NCBI GenBank assembly: GCA_910586905.1
Contig: CAJUIV010000007.1
Span: forward strand, 9,815-73,814
From: an uncultured Christensenellaceae bacterium
GTDB lineage: Bacteria > Bacillota > Clostridia > Christensenellales > CAG-314
DNA length: 64,000 nt
Direction: 5' to 3'
The notes under the pieces were generated by a model. That model was given only the letters and a program-made list of their open reading frames with translations. It was not told the origin of the DNA and searched no databases. Positions 44,134 to 53,642 of this stretch are shown in pieces (positions within the stretch are counted from its first letter, which is position 1; every line of letters begins with the position of its first letter). The position numbers and the translations under genes are program-made.

Positions 44134-46620
44134 ATGGCAAATAGTACGACGAAAAAACGTAATAAAAAAGTAAAACTTCCCGCAGATTTATCTTCGGTAA
44201 CGCGTTTTTGTCCTTCTAAGGACGCGGGACTGTTGTTGCCGCAAGTTGAAGAAAGGGTAGAACAGGGGTTGGTTAACCACGATAATTCTCGCCGCGGCAA
44301 AAGCGTTTTTGGAATTATCGTATCTAACGTTTTTACTTTTTTTAATATCGTATACATTGTTATCGCCACGGTTTTGTGCGTGTACGGTATGGCGGCGCAA
44401 TGTACTTTTTTGCCCGTAGTAATAGCCAACACTGCGATAGCGATTATTCAGGAAATCAAATCAAAACTGACTTTGGATAAGCTTAATCTTATAACAGAGC
44501 CTAAAGTAAAGGTGGTAAGACAGGGCGAATCTCAGGAAATACCCGTTCGCGAACTGGTGTTAGACGATATAGCTTATATTACCGGAGGCGAACAGATTGC
44601 CGCCGACAGTATTGTTTTAGACGGATTTGTCGAAGTTAACGAGGCAATTTTAACCGGCGAAAGCGACGCTGTTGTAAAACGCCAAGGCGACACGCTTTAT
44701 GCTGGAAGCTTCGTGGTCTCCGGAAGCTGTACCGCTTGCGTTTCCGCAGTAGGTAAGTACAATTATATCTCAAAGCTTACCGGACGCGCGAAGCAATATC
44801 AAAAACCGCGTTCGCAGATGCTGGGCGCTTTAAAAAAGATATTGGTATTTATTGCTATAATAATAGTGCCTATGACCGTATGTCTGTATATGGTCAATTT
44901 CGAGGCTAATCCCGCTAATTCGTGGAATAATTTTTCACTGCTTACTTTGGATAAGGACGCCTTAAATTTTACCGCGGGTTCGATTATATCTATGATACCT
45001 GCCGGACCGTTTTTGCTTACCAGCATAGCGCTTGCGGCTTCTTTTCTGCGCTTGGCAAAAAATAAAACGCTGGTGCAGGAATTATACTGCATTGAAATGC
45101 TTGCCCGCGTAGATACGTTGTGTTTGGATAAAACGGGGACTATTACCGACGGGACGATGCAAGTTATCGAGAGTATAGATTTACGGCAGTCGGGCGCGGC
45201 GTATACCGTGCGCGAAATTATGTCCAGTATAAACTCCGCTCTAAAATCTGATAATATGACGTCTAAAGCGTTAAAAAAGTTTTTCGGATCTCCTAAAAAA
45301 CCGCCGCTCGAAGCGGTAACGACGATTCCTTTTTCTTCCGAAAGGAAGCTTTCCGCAGTCTCTTTTAAAGGTAACGGAACGTACGTTTTGGGCGCTCCCG
45401 AATACGTTTTGAAAGTTCCCAACGAGCGCGTTAACGAGCTTGTAAAAAAATACGCAGAACAGGGTTTTCGCGTATTGCTGCTCGCTTATTCGTCTACAAC
45501 CATATATAGCAGCGATACTTTGCCTCAGGTGCGCCGTCCGGTGGCCGTTATCGTTATCGAGGACCATATCCGTCCTGACGCGCAGGAAACCATCGAGTGG
45601 TTTATGCGCAACGAAGTCGATATAAAAGTAATTTCCGGAGATAATCCTCAGGCGGTATCTAATATCGCTTTGCGCGTTGGAGTAAGAGATGCCGAAAATT
45701 ATATCAGTCTCGAAGGTATGAGCGAGGACGACGTAAAAGAAGCGGCGACGAAATATACCGTTTTCGGCAGAGTCTCGCCCGACCAAAAAGCGGTATTGGT
45801 GCGCGCGCTGCGCGAAGCGAAGCATACCGTGGCTATGACCGGCGACGGCGTCAACGATATTTTGGCAATGAAAGAAAGCGATTGTTCTATTTCGCTTGCA
45901 GGCGGAAGTTCTGCCGCGCGTCAGGTTTCTCATTTGGTTTTGATGGACGACAGTTTTTCCAATCTGCCTAAAGTCGTTGCCGAAGGCAGGCGCGTAGTGA
46001 ACAATATTCAAAGCGCGTCGTCTATGTACTTTATGAAGACGGTTTACGTAATCGTGATAAATTTGATGCTTATATTATTGCATTTCGCGTTTAATCAAAC
46101 TATGCGTTCTCCTCTTACAAACCTACAGGTTACCATGATGGACTGGATAGTGGTGGCAATGCCGACGACGCTTCTTGCTTTGCAACCCAACGAAAAACGG
46201 ATAAAGGGCAAGTTCTTTACCAATATTATGAAACGGTGTTTGCCCGCTTCGCTTACGTTTATTATGTCTACGGTCGCGCTTTACGTTTTGCACGATTTCG
46301 ACCAAACGTTGGTTCCTTTGCAGGAGCTGGGCACAATGGTTACCATAACGTATACTTTCGGCGGATTGTTCGCGTTGTTTTACGCTTGTCAGCCATTTAA
46401 TAAGTGGAAAGCCGCAATGTACGTAGGTATATGGGGCATAGTATTATCTTGCGTTTGCATACCGTTTATACGCAATTTCTTAACGTACGCTACGCTTGGC
46501 AGAGAGCAGCTTCTGCTTGTTTTGGTCGAAATACTGGCAACGCCCTTTGTGTTGTTCTCTTTCCATAAATTGTTTGATTTGTCTAAACCGAAGCGGGTTT
46601 TGCGTAAAAGAGGCGAATAA
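44134..46620 (+). CDS. Cation-translocating P-type ATPase, CtpE-like
   Basis: An 828-residue membrane ATPase. It has the actuator TGES (174-177), phosphorylation site DKTGT with Asp 332, a nucleotide domain and hinge GDGVND, and eight to ten membrane helices. Helix 4, which shapes the ion site, reads IPAGPFLL around Pro 289 instead of the PEGL of calcium pumps, so the transported ion is uncertain; the general layout resembles actinobacterial CtpE-type pumps. It starts one base after hisS with no ribosome binding site of its own, implying coupled translation. Confidence 0.88.
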   Translation: MANSTTKKRNKKVKLPADLSSVTRFCPSKDAGLLLPQVEERVEQGLVNHDNSRRGKSVFGIIVSNVFTFFNIVYIVIATVLCVYGMAAQCTFLPVVIANTAIAIIQEIKSKLTLDKLNLITEPKVKVVRQGESQEIPVRELVLDDIAYITGGEQIAADSIVLDGFVEVNEAILTGESDAVVKRQGDTLYAGSFVVSGSCTACVSAVGKYNYISKLTGRAKQYQKPRSQMLGALKKILVFIAIIIVPMTVCLYMVNFEANPANSWNNFSLLTLDKDALNFTAGSIISMIPAGPFLLTSIALAASFLRLAKNKTLVQELYCIEMLARVDTLCLDKTGTITDGTMQVIESIDLRQSGAAYTVREIMSSINSALKSDNMTSKALKKFFGSPKKPPLEAVTTIPFSSERKLSAVSFKGNGTYVLGAPEYVLKVPNERVNELVKKYAEQGFRVLLLAYSSTTIYSSDTLPQVRRPVAVIVIEDHIRPDAQETIEWFMRNEVDIKVISGDNPQAVSNIALRVGVRDAENYISLEGMSEDDVKEAATKYTVFGRVSPDQKAVLVRALREAKHTVAMTGDGVNDILAMKESDCSISLAGGSSAARQVSHLVLMDDSFSNLPKVVAEGRRVVNNIQSASSMYFMKTVYVIVINLMLILLHFAFNQTMRSPLTNLQVTMMDWIVVAMPTTLLALQPNEKRIKGKFFTNIMKRCLPASLTFIMSTVALYVLHDFDQTLVPLQELGTMVTITYTFGGLFALFYACQPFNKWKAAMYVGIWGIVLSCVCIPFIRNFLTYATLGREQLLLVLVEILATPFVLFSFHKLFDLSKPKRVLRKRGE

Positions 46621-46716
46621 AACCTACGTAAAATTTATACGGGAACCGTACTGCAGGACTGCGCAAGATGCGCGGCTTTCGGCTTGCGGAATTTGATTGC
46701 ACACAGCTGACAGACA

Positions 46717-46760
46717 GGGACGGGCTAAGCGTTATTTATCGCAGTCTGTCCCGTTTTAAT
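46717..46760 (+). terminator. Intrinsic terminator after the P-type ATPase gene
   Basis: GGGACGGGCT pairs with AGTCTGTCCC (two G-T pairs) around a 16-base loop and is followed by GTTTTAATAAAAT. Confidence 0.75.
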
Positions 46761-46804
46761 AAAATAGGATACTTTAGTATCCGCTAAAACATCGGGTTAA
46801 ATAT

Positions 46805-48691
46805 ATGTTATTGCAAATTAAGTCCGCCGAATTTAGATACGGCGACGTTACGATTTTTAAAAACGTCAACCTAGACGTTAACGAGGGTGATAATATAGGC
46901 GTGGTCGGCGCAAACGGAGCGGGCAAAAGCACGCTGCTTTCGTGCGTTTACGGCGAACTGGAGCTGTTTCAAGGCGAATTATACAAAAAGAACGGCTTAA
47001 CTATCGGGTTTCTTAGGCAAAATTGCGATTTTACGTCCGATAATACTCTGTTCGACGAGATGATGTCGGTATTCGACAGGCAAATCAGACTGCTTGACGA
47101 AATGGATTTAACTTCGGAACAGATGTCGCGTTGTGCGGTTTCTAGCGGCGAATACGAACGCCTTTCGGATAAATATCATCGTTTGACGTTAGAAGCGGAG
47201 GTTTCCGAAGCGTATAATATCGAAGTAAAGGTAAAAACCGTTTTAAACGGTATGGGAATGGGAGAATTTTCCGACCGTATAGTTTCTACGCTTTCCGGCG
47301 GAGAAAAAACCAAAGCCGCGTTATGCAAATTGCTTCTTCAGCGTCCGGAATTATTGATTTTGGACGAGCCGACGAATCACCTTGACTATAAAACTCTCGA
47401 TTGGTTGGAAAATTTTCTTGCTGATAAAAAATCGACGTTGATTGTGGTTTCTCACGACAGATATTTTTTAGATAAACTGTGTACTACCGTTTGGGACGTG
47501 CAGCATAACGGCGTACAGTGTTATAAAGGAAATTACACCAAATACAAGCTGTTAAAAGCGGAGCGGCAGGAAAATTACAGGCGCGAATATGAAAAACAGC
47601 AAAAAGAAATCGCCAAACTTACCGACTACATAGCGCGTAATAAAGTTCGCGCGTCAACGGCGGATATGGCGAAATCGCGCGAGAAAACATTGGATAAAAT
47701 GACGGTGCTGGACGCGCCCAAATCGGATGAGCGGTCTCCGCGTTTTAAATTCGGCTATACGAGTGAACCGAGCGAATTTCCGCTTACAATCAAAAATCTG
47801 ACGTTAAAATACGGCGATAAAACGGTGCTTGACAATGTTAACGTGCAAATCCGCCGAGGAGAACGAGTTGCGCTTTTGGGCTTGAACGGAGCGGGAAAGT
47901 CCACGTTAATCAAACGCGTTGCCGCGCAGGATCAGCGCGACGCGGGTAAAATTGTTTTCGGAAAAAACGTCCGCTTCGGTTATTACGACCAAGAAAACTT
48001 AAATCTTCAAGGCGATTTGAGAGTTTTGGATCAACTGTGGTTCGATAATACCCGTATGAGTCAGACGGAGATTCGTTCGCTGCTTGCAAGCGTATCATTG
48101 GGGGCTGACGACGTTTATAAACAAGTTCGCGATCTTTCGGGCGGCGAGCGCGCAAAACTTGGGCTGGCAATGATAATGGCTAAAGACAACAATTTGCTGC
48201 TGTTGGACGAGCCGACCAATCACTTGGATTTGCCTAGCCGCGAAGCGTTGGAGGACGCTTTGAAAAAATTCACCGGCACTTTACTGTTCGTTTCGCACGA
48301 CAGATATTTCGTCAACAGTTTGGCAAACGTTGTGGCGATAGCGGAGGACGGCAAAATTACGTCTTTTGTGGGCAACTACGATAGTTATGCCGCGAGCAGA
48401 AAAGCCGCCGAAACTCCCGCCGTCGTAAAGCCCGCTTCTAAAACTCAAAATTACCGCAGCGCAAAGCAACGAGCCGCCGATACTAACAGAGCAAAAAAAC
48501 TTAAGGAATTGGAAAACCGGATAACCCTGCTGGAAAATGAAATCGGCGAGTTGAACTCCGTTTTAAGCGCGCCGAACGTCGCGGGCGACTATTCTAAACT
48601 CGCCCCCGTTTTAGAACGTCTTAAAACTGCCGACGCGGAACTCGAATCGGCAATGGAAGAGTGGTCGGCGCTGTCTGATTCGGACGTATAA
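46805..48691 (+). CDS. ABC-F family ATPase
   Basis: A 628-residue soluble protein with two ABC domains and no membrane segment. Walker A is GANGAGKST and GLNGAGKST, signatures are LSGGEKT and LSGGERA, and Walker B in both halves is followed by DEPTNHLD, the ABC-F hallmark. The inter-domain linker (about 235-300) is helical, and residues 550-628 form a C-terminal coiled coil as in Uup/YdiF. ABC-F proteins act on ribosomes, either in translation quality control or antibiotic protection; the long C-terminus favours a housekeeping Uup/YdiF-like role. The ribosome binding site is weak. Confidence 0.93.
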   Translation: MLLQIKSAEFRYGDVTIFKNVNLDVNEGDNIGVVGANGAGKSTLLSCVYGELELFQGELYKKNGLTIGFLRQNCDFTSDNTLFDEMMSVFDRQIRLLDEMDLTSEQMSRCAVSSGEYERLSDKYHRLTLEAEVSEAYNIEVKVKTVLNGMGMGEFSDRIVSTLSGGEKTKAALCKLLLQRPELLILDEPTNHLDYKTLDWLENFLADKKSTLIVVSHDRYFLDKLCTTVWDVQHNGVQCYKGNYTKYKLLKAERQENYRREYEKQQKEIAKLTDYIARNKVRASTADMAKSREKTLDKMTVLDAPKSDERSPRFKFGYTSEPSEFPLTIKNLTLKYGDKTVLDNVNVQIRRGERVALLGLNGAGKSTLIKRVAAQDQRDAGKIVFGKNVRFGYYDQENLNLQGDLRVLDQLWFDNTRMSQTEIRSLLASVSLGADDVYKQVRDLSGGERAKLGLAMIMAKDNNLLLLDEPTNHLDLPSREALEDALKKFTGTLLFVSHDRYFVNSLANVVAIAEDGKITSFVGNYDSYAASRKAAETPAVVKPASKTQNYRSAKQRAADTNRAKKLKELENRITLLENEIGELNSVLSAPNVAGDYSKLAPVLERLKTADAELESAMEEWSALSDSDV

Positions 48692-48705
48692 TAATAGTAA
48701 CCTAG

Positions 48706-48732
48706 AAAGCGTTTCTTTCGAAACGCTTTTAT
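48706..48732 (+). terminator. Intrinsic terminator after the ABC-F gene
   Basis: AAAGCGTTT and AAACGCTTT form a nine-pair stem around CTTTCG, followed by a T-rich stretch. Confidence 0.8.
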
Positions 48733-48859
48733 ATTTATAATTATTTGTTTCGCGTCCAATATTGGTAAATTTTAACTTAATATAAACTACTATTACAGAC
48801 ATAATATTATAATTTTGCCAATATAAAGAGATATTCCTCACAAATAGCGCAAGTTGATG

Positions 48860-48888
48860 TTGCGTTGAATAATAAAATAATATATAAT
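48860..48888 (+). promoter_or_regulatory. Promoter immediately before the SDR start codon
   Basis: TTGCGT (48860-48865), 17 bases, TATAAT (48883-48888). The ATG begins seven bases later, at the expected transcription start, so the mRNA should be leaderless. Confidence 0.6.
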
Positions 48889-48895
48889 ATAAACT

Positions 48896-49600
48896 ATGAA
48901 AATCGCGTTGGTTACAGGCGGAGCGCGCGGAATAGGCGCGGCGACCGTCGTAAAATTTGCAAGAAACGGTTATACGGTTATACTCAACTACAATAAAAGC
49001 GAAGATTCGGCTCGGAATTTGAAAACTGCGTTATCTTCGGAAGGGTGCGACGTGCATCTATTCAAAGCCGACCTTAAAAACGTAGACGAAATTTCTGCCA
49101 TGTTCGATTTTGTAAAAAAGTATTTCAAGCGTTTGGACGTATTGGTAAACAATGCCGGCGTTTCGCTGACGCGCCAGCTGCAGGACGTAACGGAAGAAGA
49201 ATACGACGAACTTATGTCGGTAAACGTTAAGGGCGCGTATTTTTGTTGCAAGCACGCATTCCCTTTACTTGCGCAAAGCGAGCGTCCCGCAATAGTCAAC
49301 GTTTCGTCTATATGGGGAGTTAAAGGCTCTTCGTGCGAAAGCGTATATTCGATGAGTAAACACGCATTGTTGGGGCTGACTCGCAGTCTTGCTTGCGAAT
49401 TAGAGCAAACTGGCGTAAAAGTTAACGCCGTATGCCCTCCTATTGTCCGTACCGATATGTGTTCGGGCTATTCTCAAACAGAAATAGAAGAGTTTTGTAA
49501 AGAAAACGACGCCCGCATATATACCGCCGCAGAAGTCGCCGACAAAATATACGAATCGGCGACAGAATCGGACAGCGGTGCGATTTTGGAATTAAAGTAA
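48896..49600 (+). CDS. Short-chain dehydrogenase/reductase
   Basis: A 234-residue SDR of the FabG-like classical type. The dinucleotide-binding motif TGGARGIG is at residues 7-14, NNAG near 84, and the catalytic Ser (NVSSIWG) and Tyr-Lys (YSMSK, Tyr about 151) are in place. The substrate is unknown; similar proteins reduce 3-oxoacyl groups or sugars, but it is not embedded in a fatty-acid operon. There is no ribosome binding site, and the -10 box lies seven bases before the ATG. Confidence 0.88.
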   Translation: MKIALVTGGARGIGAATVVKFARNGYTVILNYNKSEDSARNLKTALSSEGCDVHLFKADLKNVDEISAMFDFVKKYFKRLDVLVNNAGVSLTRQLQDVTEEEYDELMSVNVKGAYFCCKHAFPLLAQSERPAIVNVSSIWGVKGSSCESVYSMSKHALLGLTRSLACELEQTGVKVNAVCPPIVRTDMCSGYSQTEIEEFCKENDARIYTAAEVADKIYESATESDSGAILELK

Positions 49601-49659
49601 ACGCAATGCGTTTTAGGGTTTATTTATAAGTTATTAGCTTAACGACGGAGGTTGTATAA

Positions 49660-50670
49660 ATGTTATCGTATAATGCGTTTTTCATTCCGCTTGCGCCTTA
49701 CGTAATCACGCTTATATGTTTAGGCGCGGTTTTGTGCATCGTTGTTTTGTGGCTTGCGGTCAGCGCCGTTATCGCGCGTAAAACGCTCAAAATGGCGTCT
49801 GCGCCTGTCGCTCATACTTTCGAACAGGCGCGTCGTGTTCAAGGCGACATCGAAAAACAGGATTTCACGGATTACGATGTAAATTGGAAAAAGCAAGATT
49901 TCGAAATCGAAGGTCTGCACGGTAAGCTGCGCGGAGAAGTCGTTTTTAACCCTTGCGCGTCGAAGCGCTCCAAGGTCGCGGTTATTTGCCACGGTCATAC
50001 TTGGAATAGAATAAACTCGTTAAAATACGCTACGATTTTTTATAATAAAGGTTATAATTTAGTATTGTACGACCACAGTTATTTCGGAAGTTCCGAAGGA
50101 AAATTTTGCACGCTCGGGTATTACGAACGCGTCGACTTGAGCAGAGTTATAGATTTTACCCGTCAAACTTTCGGTCAAAACGCTTTTTTGGCTTTGCACG
50201 GCGAAAGTATGGGCGCGGTAACGGTCTTGTGCGAATTGGGCGTACGCGGCGATATCGATTTGGTTGTGGCCGATTGTCCTTTTTCTGCTACTACGGAATA
50301 TTACCGCGAAGTTTACGAGCACACTTTTCATTTGCCGTCTTTCCCCGTTATAGAGTTTTGTTCGCATATGGCTAAACGCAAGTACGGTTACGAATTCGAT
50401 AAATGCCGTCCCATAGACGACGTAAAAAACAGCGGCGTTCCCATATGTTTTATTCACGGCGCGGCGGACAAATTTATTTTTCCCCATCATAGCGAAAAGA
50501 TGTTCGCAGTGTGTAAAAACAATCTCAGCGAATTGCATCTTGTTCCCGACGCAGGGCATGCGCGCAGCTATCTTGCGGATAACGACGGTTACCGCAAAAT
50601 CGTAAGCGATTTTTTGGATAAAATCGAAAAAGTTTCGTTAGACGTTGAATCAACAGCCGCAAAAAACTAG
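49660..50670 (+). CDS. Membrane-anchored alpha/beta hydrolase
   Basis: A 336-residue protein with one N-terminal membrane helix (about 12-40) and an alpha/beta hydrolase domain. Nucleophile elbow HGESMGA (Ser 183), acid Asp 270 (GAADKF) and His 300 (DAGHARSY) form the triad; the oxyanion region is CHGHTWN. The fold resembles bacterial BEM46/DUF1749-like serine hydrolases, with unknown substrate. GGAGG precedes the ATG. It does not share clear sequence with the hydrolase at 52698, which is of the monoglyceride-lipase type. Confidence 0.88.
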   Translation: MLSYNAFFIPLAPYVITLICLGAVLCIVVLWLAVSAVIARKTLKMASAPVAHTFEQARRVQGDIEKQDFTDYDVNWKKQDFEIEGLHGKLRGEVVFNPCASKRSKVAVICHGHTWNRINSLKYATIFYNKGYNLVLYDHSYFGSSEGKFCTLGYYERVDLSRVIDFTRQTFGQNAFLALHGESMGAVTVLCELGVRGDIDLVVADCPFSATTEYYREVYEHTFHLPSFPVIEFCSHMAKRKYGYEFDKCRPIDDVKNSGVPICFIHGAADKFIFPHHSEKMFAVCKNNLSELHLVPDAGHARSYLADNDGYRKIVSDFLDKIEKVSLDVESTAAKN

Positions 50671-50891
50671 TAGTCTTTGCATTTCGTTAAAATAAATTCT
50701 GACAAAAACAACGAAGTTGAATTTAAATTCGATTTGACGCTGTTTGCGGAAAAAACTTCGTTTTGACGGCAGATGCGCAGTCGACGTAGATTTTGCGAAC
50801 CGACGGTAATAAAGTTGTTAGAGATTCGGAAAAACAAACCGTATGAAAAAATTTTATTACCGCTTGAACGCGCGGTTTACTCAAGTTATGC

Positions 50892-50920
50892 TTGCTAAAA
50901 ATCTTTATATGTTATATACT
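50892..50920 (+). promoter_or_regulatory. Promoter of the M3 peptidase gene
   Basis: TTGCTA (50892-50897), 17 bases, TATACT (50915-50920). The rest of the 50671-50949 gap has only a weak long-loop dyad (AACGAAGTT/AACTTCGTT). Confidence 0.6.
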
Positions 50921-50949
50921 TATTTAAACGCTTAAAAGGAGAAACTTTT

Positions 50950-52626
50950 ATGGTAAAAATATCTCAAATCAAATACGCAAGACCGGATAAAGACGAGGTG
51001 TTAAAAAAACTCGCCGATTTTAAATTCCGTTTCGAAAACGCTAAAACGTTAGAGGAATTTTACGCGGTTCACGACGAATATAAAAATTACGACGAAAAAC
51101 TGGGAACGAACATACGTATAGCGTTTATCCGTTTTACGCAGGATACCCGCGACGAATTTTACGCTGCGGAGCAAGACTACTTGGACGAAGTCGGACCGGA
51201 AATATCCGTCGCCTCCGCAGAAATCGCCAAGTGCTATTTAAATACGCCTTTCAGAAGCGAACTCGAAAAACGTTTTCCCAAGGTGATGTTCGTTAATCTG
51301 CAAATGGCGGTTGACGCCAATGACCCGCGTATCGTAAGCGAAAAAGTAGAGCAAAACAAACTTACCACGGCTTATACCAAGTTAATGAGCGGTATTGTAA
51401 TAGATTTTAACGGCGAAAAACTGCCCATGAGCGGAATCCGTAAGTATTTTACGGTTGCCGACCGCGAACTGAGACGCGGCGCGTTCACTGCTTTCGGACA
51501 AGCTATCGAAGATAACAAAGCTCAGCTCGACGAAATTTACGACAAACTCGTAAAAGTGCGCACGGCTATGGGTAGAAAACTGGGCTTCGAAAACTTTTCG
51601 CCGCTGGGGTATCTTCAGATGCAGCGCAACTGCTATACCAAAGAAGATATAGCAAAATTCCGCGAAAACGTTTTGAAATATCTTGTGCCTTTGGCAAGTA
51701 AACTGCGCGAAAAAGTCGGCAAAGATTTGGGCTTAGGCAAACAGTATATTTACGATACCGACGTTTATACGAAGGAGGAACCGCGTCCTATCGGTACTCC
51801 GGAAGAAATGTTTGCAAACGCTTCCAAGATGTACAACGAAATGTCTAAGGAAACGGGCGAATTATTTGATAAAATGGTGGAAAGCGAATGCTTTGACGTT
51901 ATGAGCCGCGAAGGCAAATGGGGCGGCGGTTACTGCGAGGGATTGCCCGAGTACAAGCTTCCGTTTATTTTGTCCAACTGGAACGGTTCCGCCGGCGACG
52001 TAGACGTTTTGACGCACGAATTCGGACACGCGCTTGAGTTTTACAAATCGTTTTTTATCGAAAGCGAGTTTTTGTCCAGTATTTCTATGGAAACGGCGGA
52101 AGTGCATTCTATGTCGATGGAATTTTTGGCTTATCCGTGGATAAACCTGTTTTTCGGCGATAAAACCGAACAATATAAATTTTATCACATCGGCGGCGCG
52201 CTGACGTTTATTCCATACGGTACGATAGTGGACTACTTCCAGCAAACTTGTTACGATAATCCCGATATGACTCCGGCGGAACGCAACGCGTTTTACAATA
52301 AAATAGAAAAGCAGTTTTTGCCTCATATGACGACGGAGGGAATCCCCGCGCTGCAAGACGGACGCCGTTGGCAGCGTCAAGCGCATATTTTCGAAAGTCC
52401 GTTTTATTATATAGACTACTGTTTGGCTCAATTTACGGCTTTGCAGTTTTTGGCTTTGTCGCAGGAAGATTACGACGCTACTTTTAAAAAGTACAATCAA
52501 TTTCTGAATTACGGAGGAACTAAAACGTTCGTCGAACTGTTGGACGCATGCGGTTTAAAATCGCCTTTCGAAGAAGAAAGTTTTAAACTCGTGGTCGCTT
52601 CCGTGGAAAAAACGCTCGGACTGTAA
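50950..52626 (+). CDS. M3 family oligoendopeptidase
   Basis: A 558-residue zinc metallopeptidase of the PepF/M3 type, cytoplasmic and degrading short peptides. The zinc motif HEFGH is at residues 356-360, with the third ligand Glu in the following helix (SMETAEVHSMSMEF). The N-terminal helical half (1-200) is the usual lid. Length matches M3B enzymes. AAAGGAG precedes the ATG. An alpha/beta hydrolase and nagB follow in the same direction. Confidence 0.93.
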   Translation: MVKISQIKYARPDKDEVLKKLADFKFRFENAKTLEEFYAVHDEYKNYDEKLGTNIRIAFIRFTQDTRDEFYAAEQDYLDEVGPEISVASAEIAKCYLNTPFRSELEKRFPKVMFVNLQMAVDANDPRIVSEKVEQNKLTTAYTKLMSGIVIDFNGEKLPMSGIRKYFTVADRELRRGAFTAFGQAIEDNKAQLDEIYDKLVKVRTAMGRKLGFENFSPLGYLQMQRNCYTKEDIAKFRENVLKYLVPLASKLREKVGKDLGLGKQYIYDTDVYTKEEPRPIGTPEEMFANASKMYNEMSKETGELFDKMVESECFDVMSREGKWGGGYCEGLPEYKLPFILSNWNGSAGDVDVLTHEFGHALEFYKSFFIESEFLSSISMETAEVHSMSMEFLAYPWINLFFGDKTEQYKFYHIGGALTFIPYGTIVDYFQQTCYDNPDMTPAERNAFYNKIEKQFLPHMTTEGIPALQDGRRWQRQAHIFESPFYYIDYCLAQFTALQFLALSQEDYDATFKKYNQFLNYGGTKTFVELLDACGLKSPFEEESFKLVVASVEKTLGL

Positions 52627-52697
52627 AATGACGGACGATTTCCGTTTTCGCAAAATATAAAGAAAAAGCAATATATTATAAGGAGATAGTAAGCATA

Positions 52698-53615
52698 ATG
52701 GTTTTATCCGATTTTACCTCTCACGACGGACGCAAAATAAAGCTCTACGTTTGGGACGAAGTAAAAAATCCCAAAGCTGTTGTAAAAATTGCCCACGGAA
52801 TGGTAGAACACTCCGCCAGATACGACGATTTTGCAAGATTTTTAAACGGTCGCGGATACGTTGTTGTTATGAACGACCACCGCGGACACGGTCTTACAGC
52901 CGAGCGCGACAGTCTCGGTTACGAAGAAGGCGATATGTGGACGAACAATGTCAACGACCAGCTAACTCTTCTTAGCCACTGTAAGGAAAAATACGGTTTG
53001 CCGCTGTTTATGATGGGACACAGCTACGGTAGTTTCGTTACGCAGGCGGTAATAGAAGAAAATCCCGAAGTCGTCGGCTTCGTTTTGGTCGGGTCAAACT
53101 TTATCAAGGGCGCAAGTTATTCGCTTTGCAGAATTGTAGCCAAAAATATGTGCCGCAACAAAGGCGGAAGATACCCTGCAAATCTTATAGTCAACTTATC
53201 CTTTAAACAGTACGAAAAACGCATCCCCGGCAAAAACGCTTGGCTTAACCGCGACGAAGAAGAGGTTAAAAAGTACAATTCGGACGAATTTTGCTCTTAC
53301 GTATGTTCCGCCAACTTTTACCGTACTTTCATGAACGGTATTTCCAAGCTTTACAAAAAACCGTATTTCGGTCAAATTGACGTAAACAAACCGATTTTGC
53401 TTGTTGCCGGCGATAACGACCCCGTAGGAGAATACGGAAAAGGAGTTAAAAAGTTGGAAAAATTTTATTCGAATAAAATCGGAGTAACGGACGTAACGAT
53501 GCGTTTGTACGAAGGCGGCAGACACGAAATCTTAAACGAAACCTGCAAACGCGAGGTTTATGCCGATATAGCGGATTGGCTGGATGCAAAGCTTGACGCT
53601 AAAAGCGCAGATTAA
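52698..53615 (+). CDS. Alpha/beta hydrolase, monoacylglycerol-lipase type
   Basis: A 305-residue soluble serine hydrolase of the Hydrolase_4 (lysophospholipase/monoglyceride lipase) family. The HG segment is KIAHGMVEHSARYDDFA, the nucleophile elbow GHSYGS has Ser 109, the acid lies in AGDNDPVG and the His in YEGGRHEILNE. AAGGAGAT precedes the ATG. It probably hydrolyses acyl glycerols or similar esters. nagB starts 27 bases downstream. Confidence 0.9.
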   Translation: MVLSDFTSHDGRKIKLYVWDEVKNPKAVVKIAHGMVEHSARYDDFARFLNGRGYVVVMNDHRGHGLTAERDSLGYEEGDMWTNNVNDQLTLLSHCKEKYGLPLFMMGHSYGSFVTQAVIEENPEVVGFVLVGSNFIKGASYSLCRIVAKNMCRNKGGRYPANLIVNLSFKQYEKRIPGKNAWLNRDEEEVKKYNSDEFCSYVCSANFYRTFMNGISKLYKKPYFGQIDVNKPILLVAGDNDPVGEYGKGVKKLEKFYSNKIGVTDVTMRLYEGGRHEILNETCKREVYADIADWLDAKLDAKSAD

Positions 53616-53642
53616 AAATTTAGGTAAAAAGAAGGAAAACAA

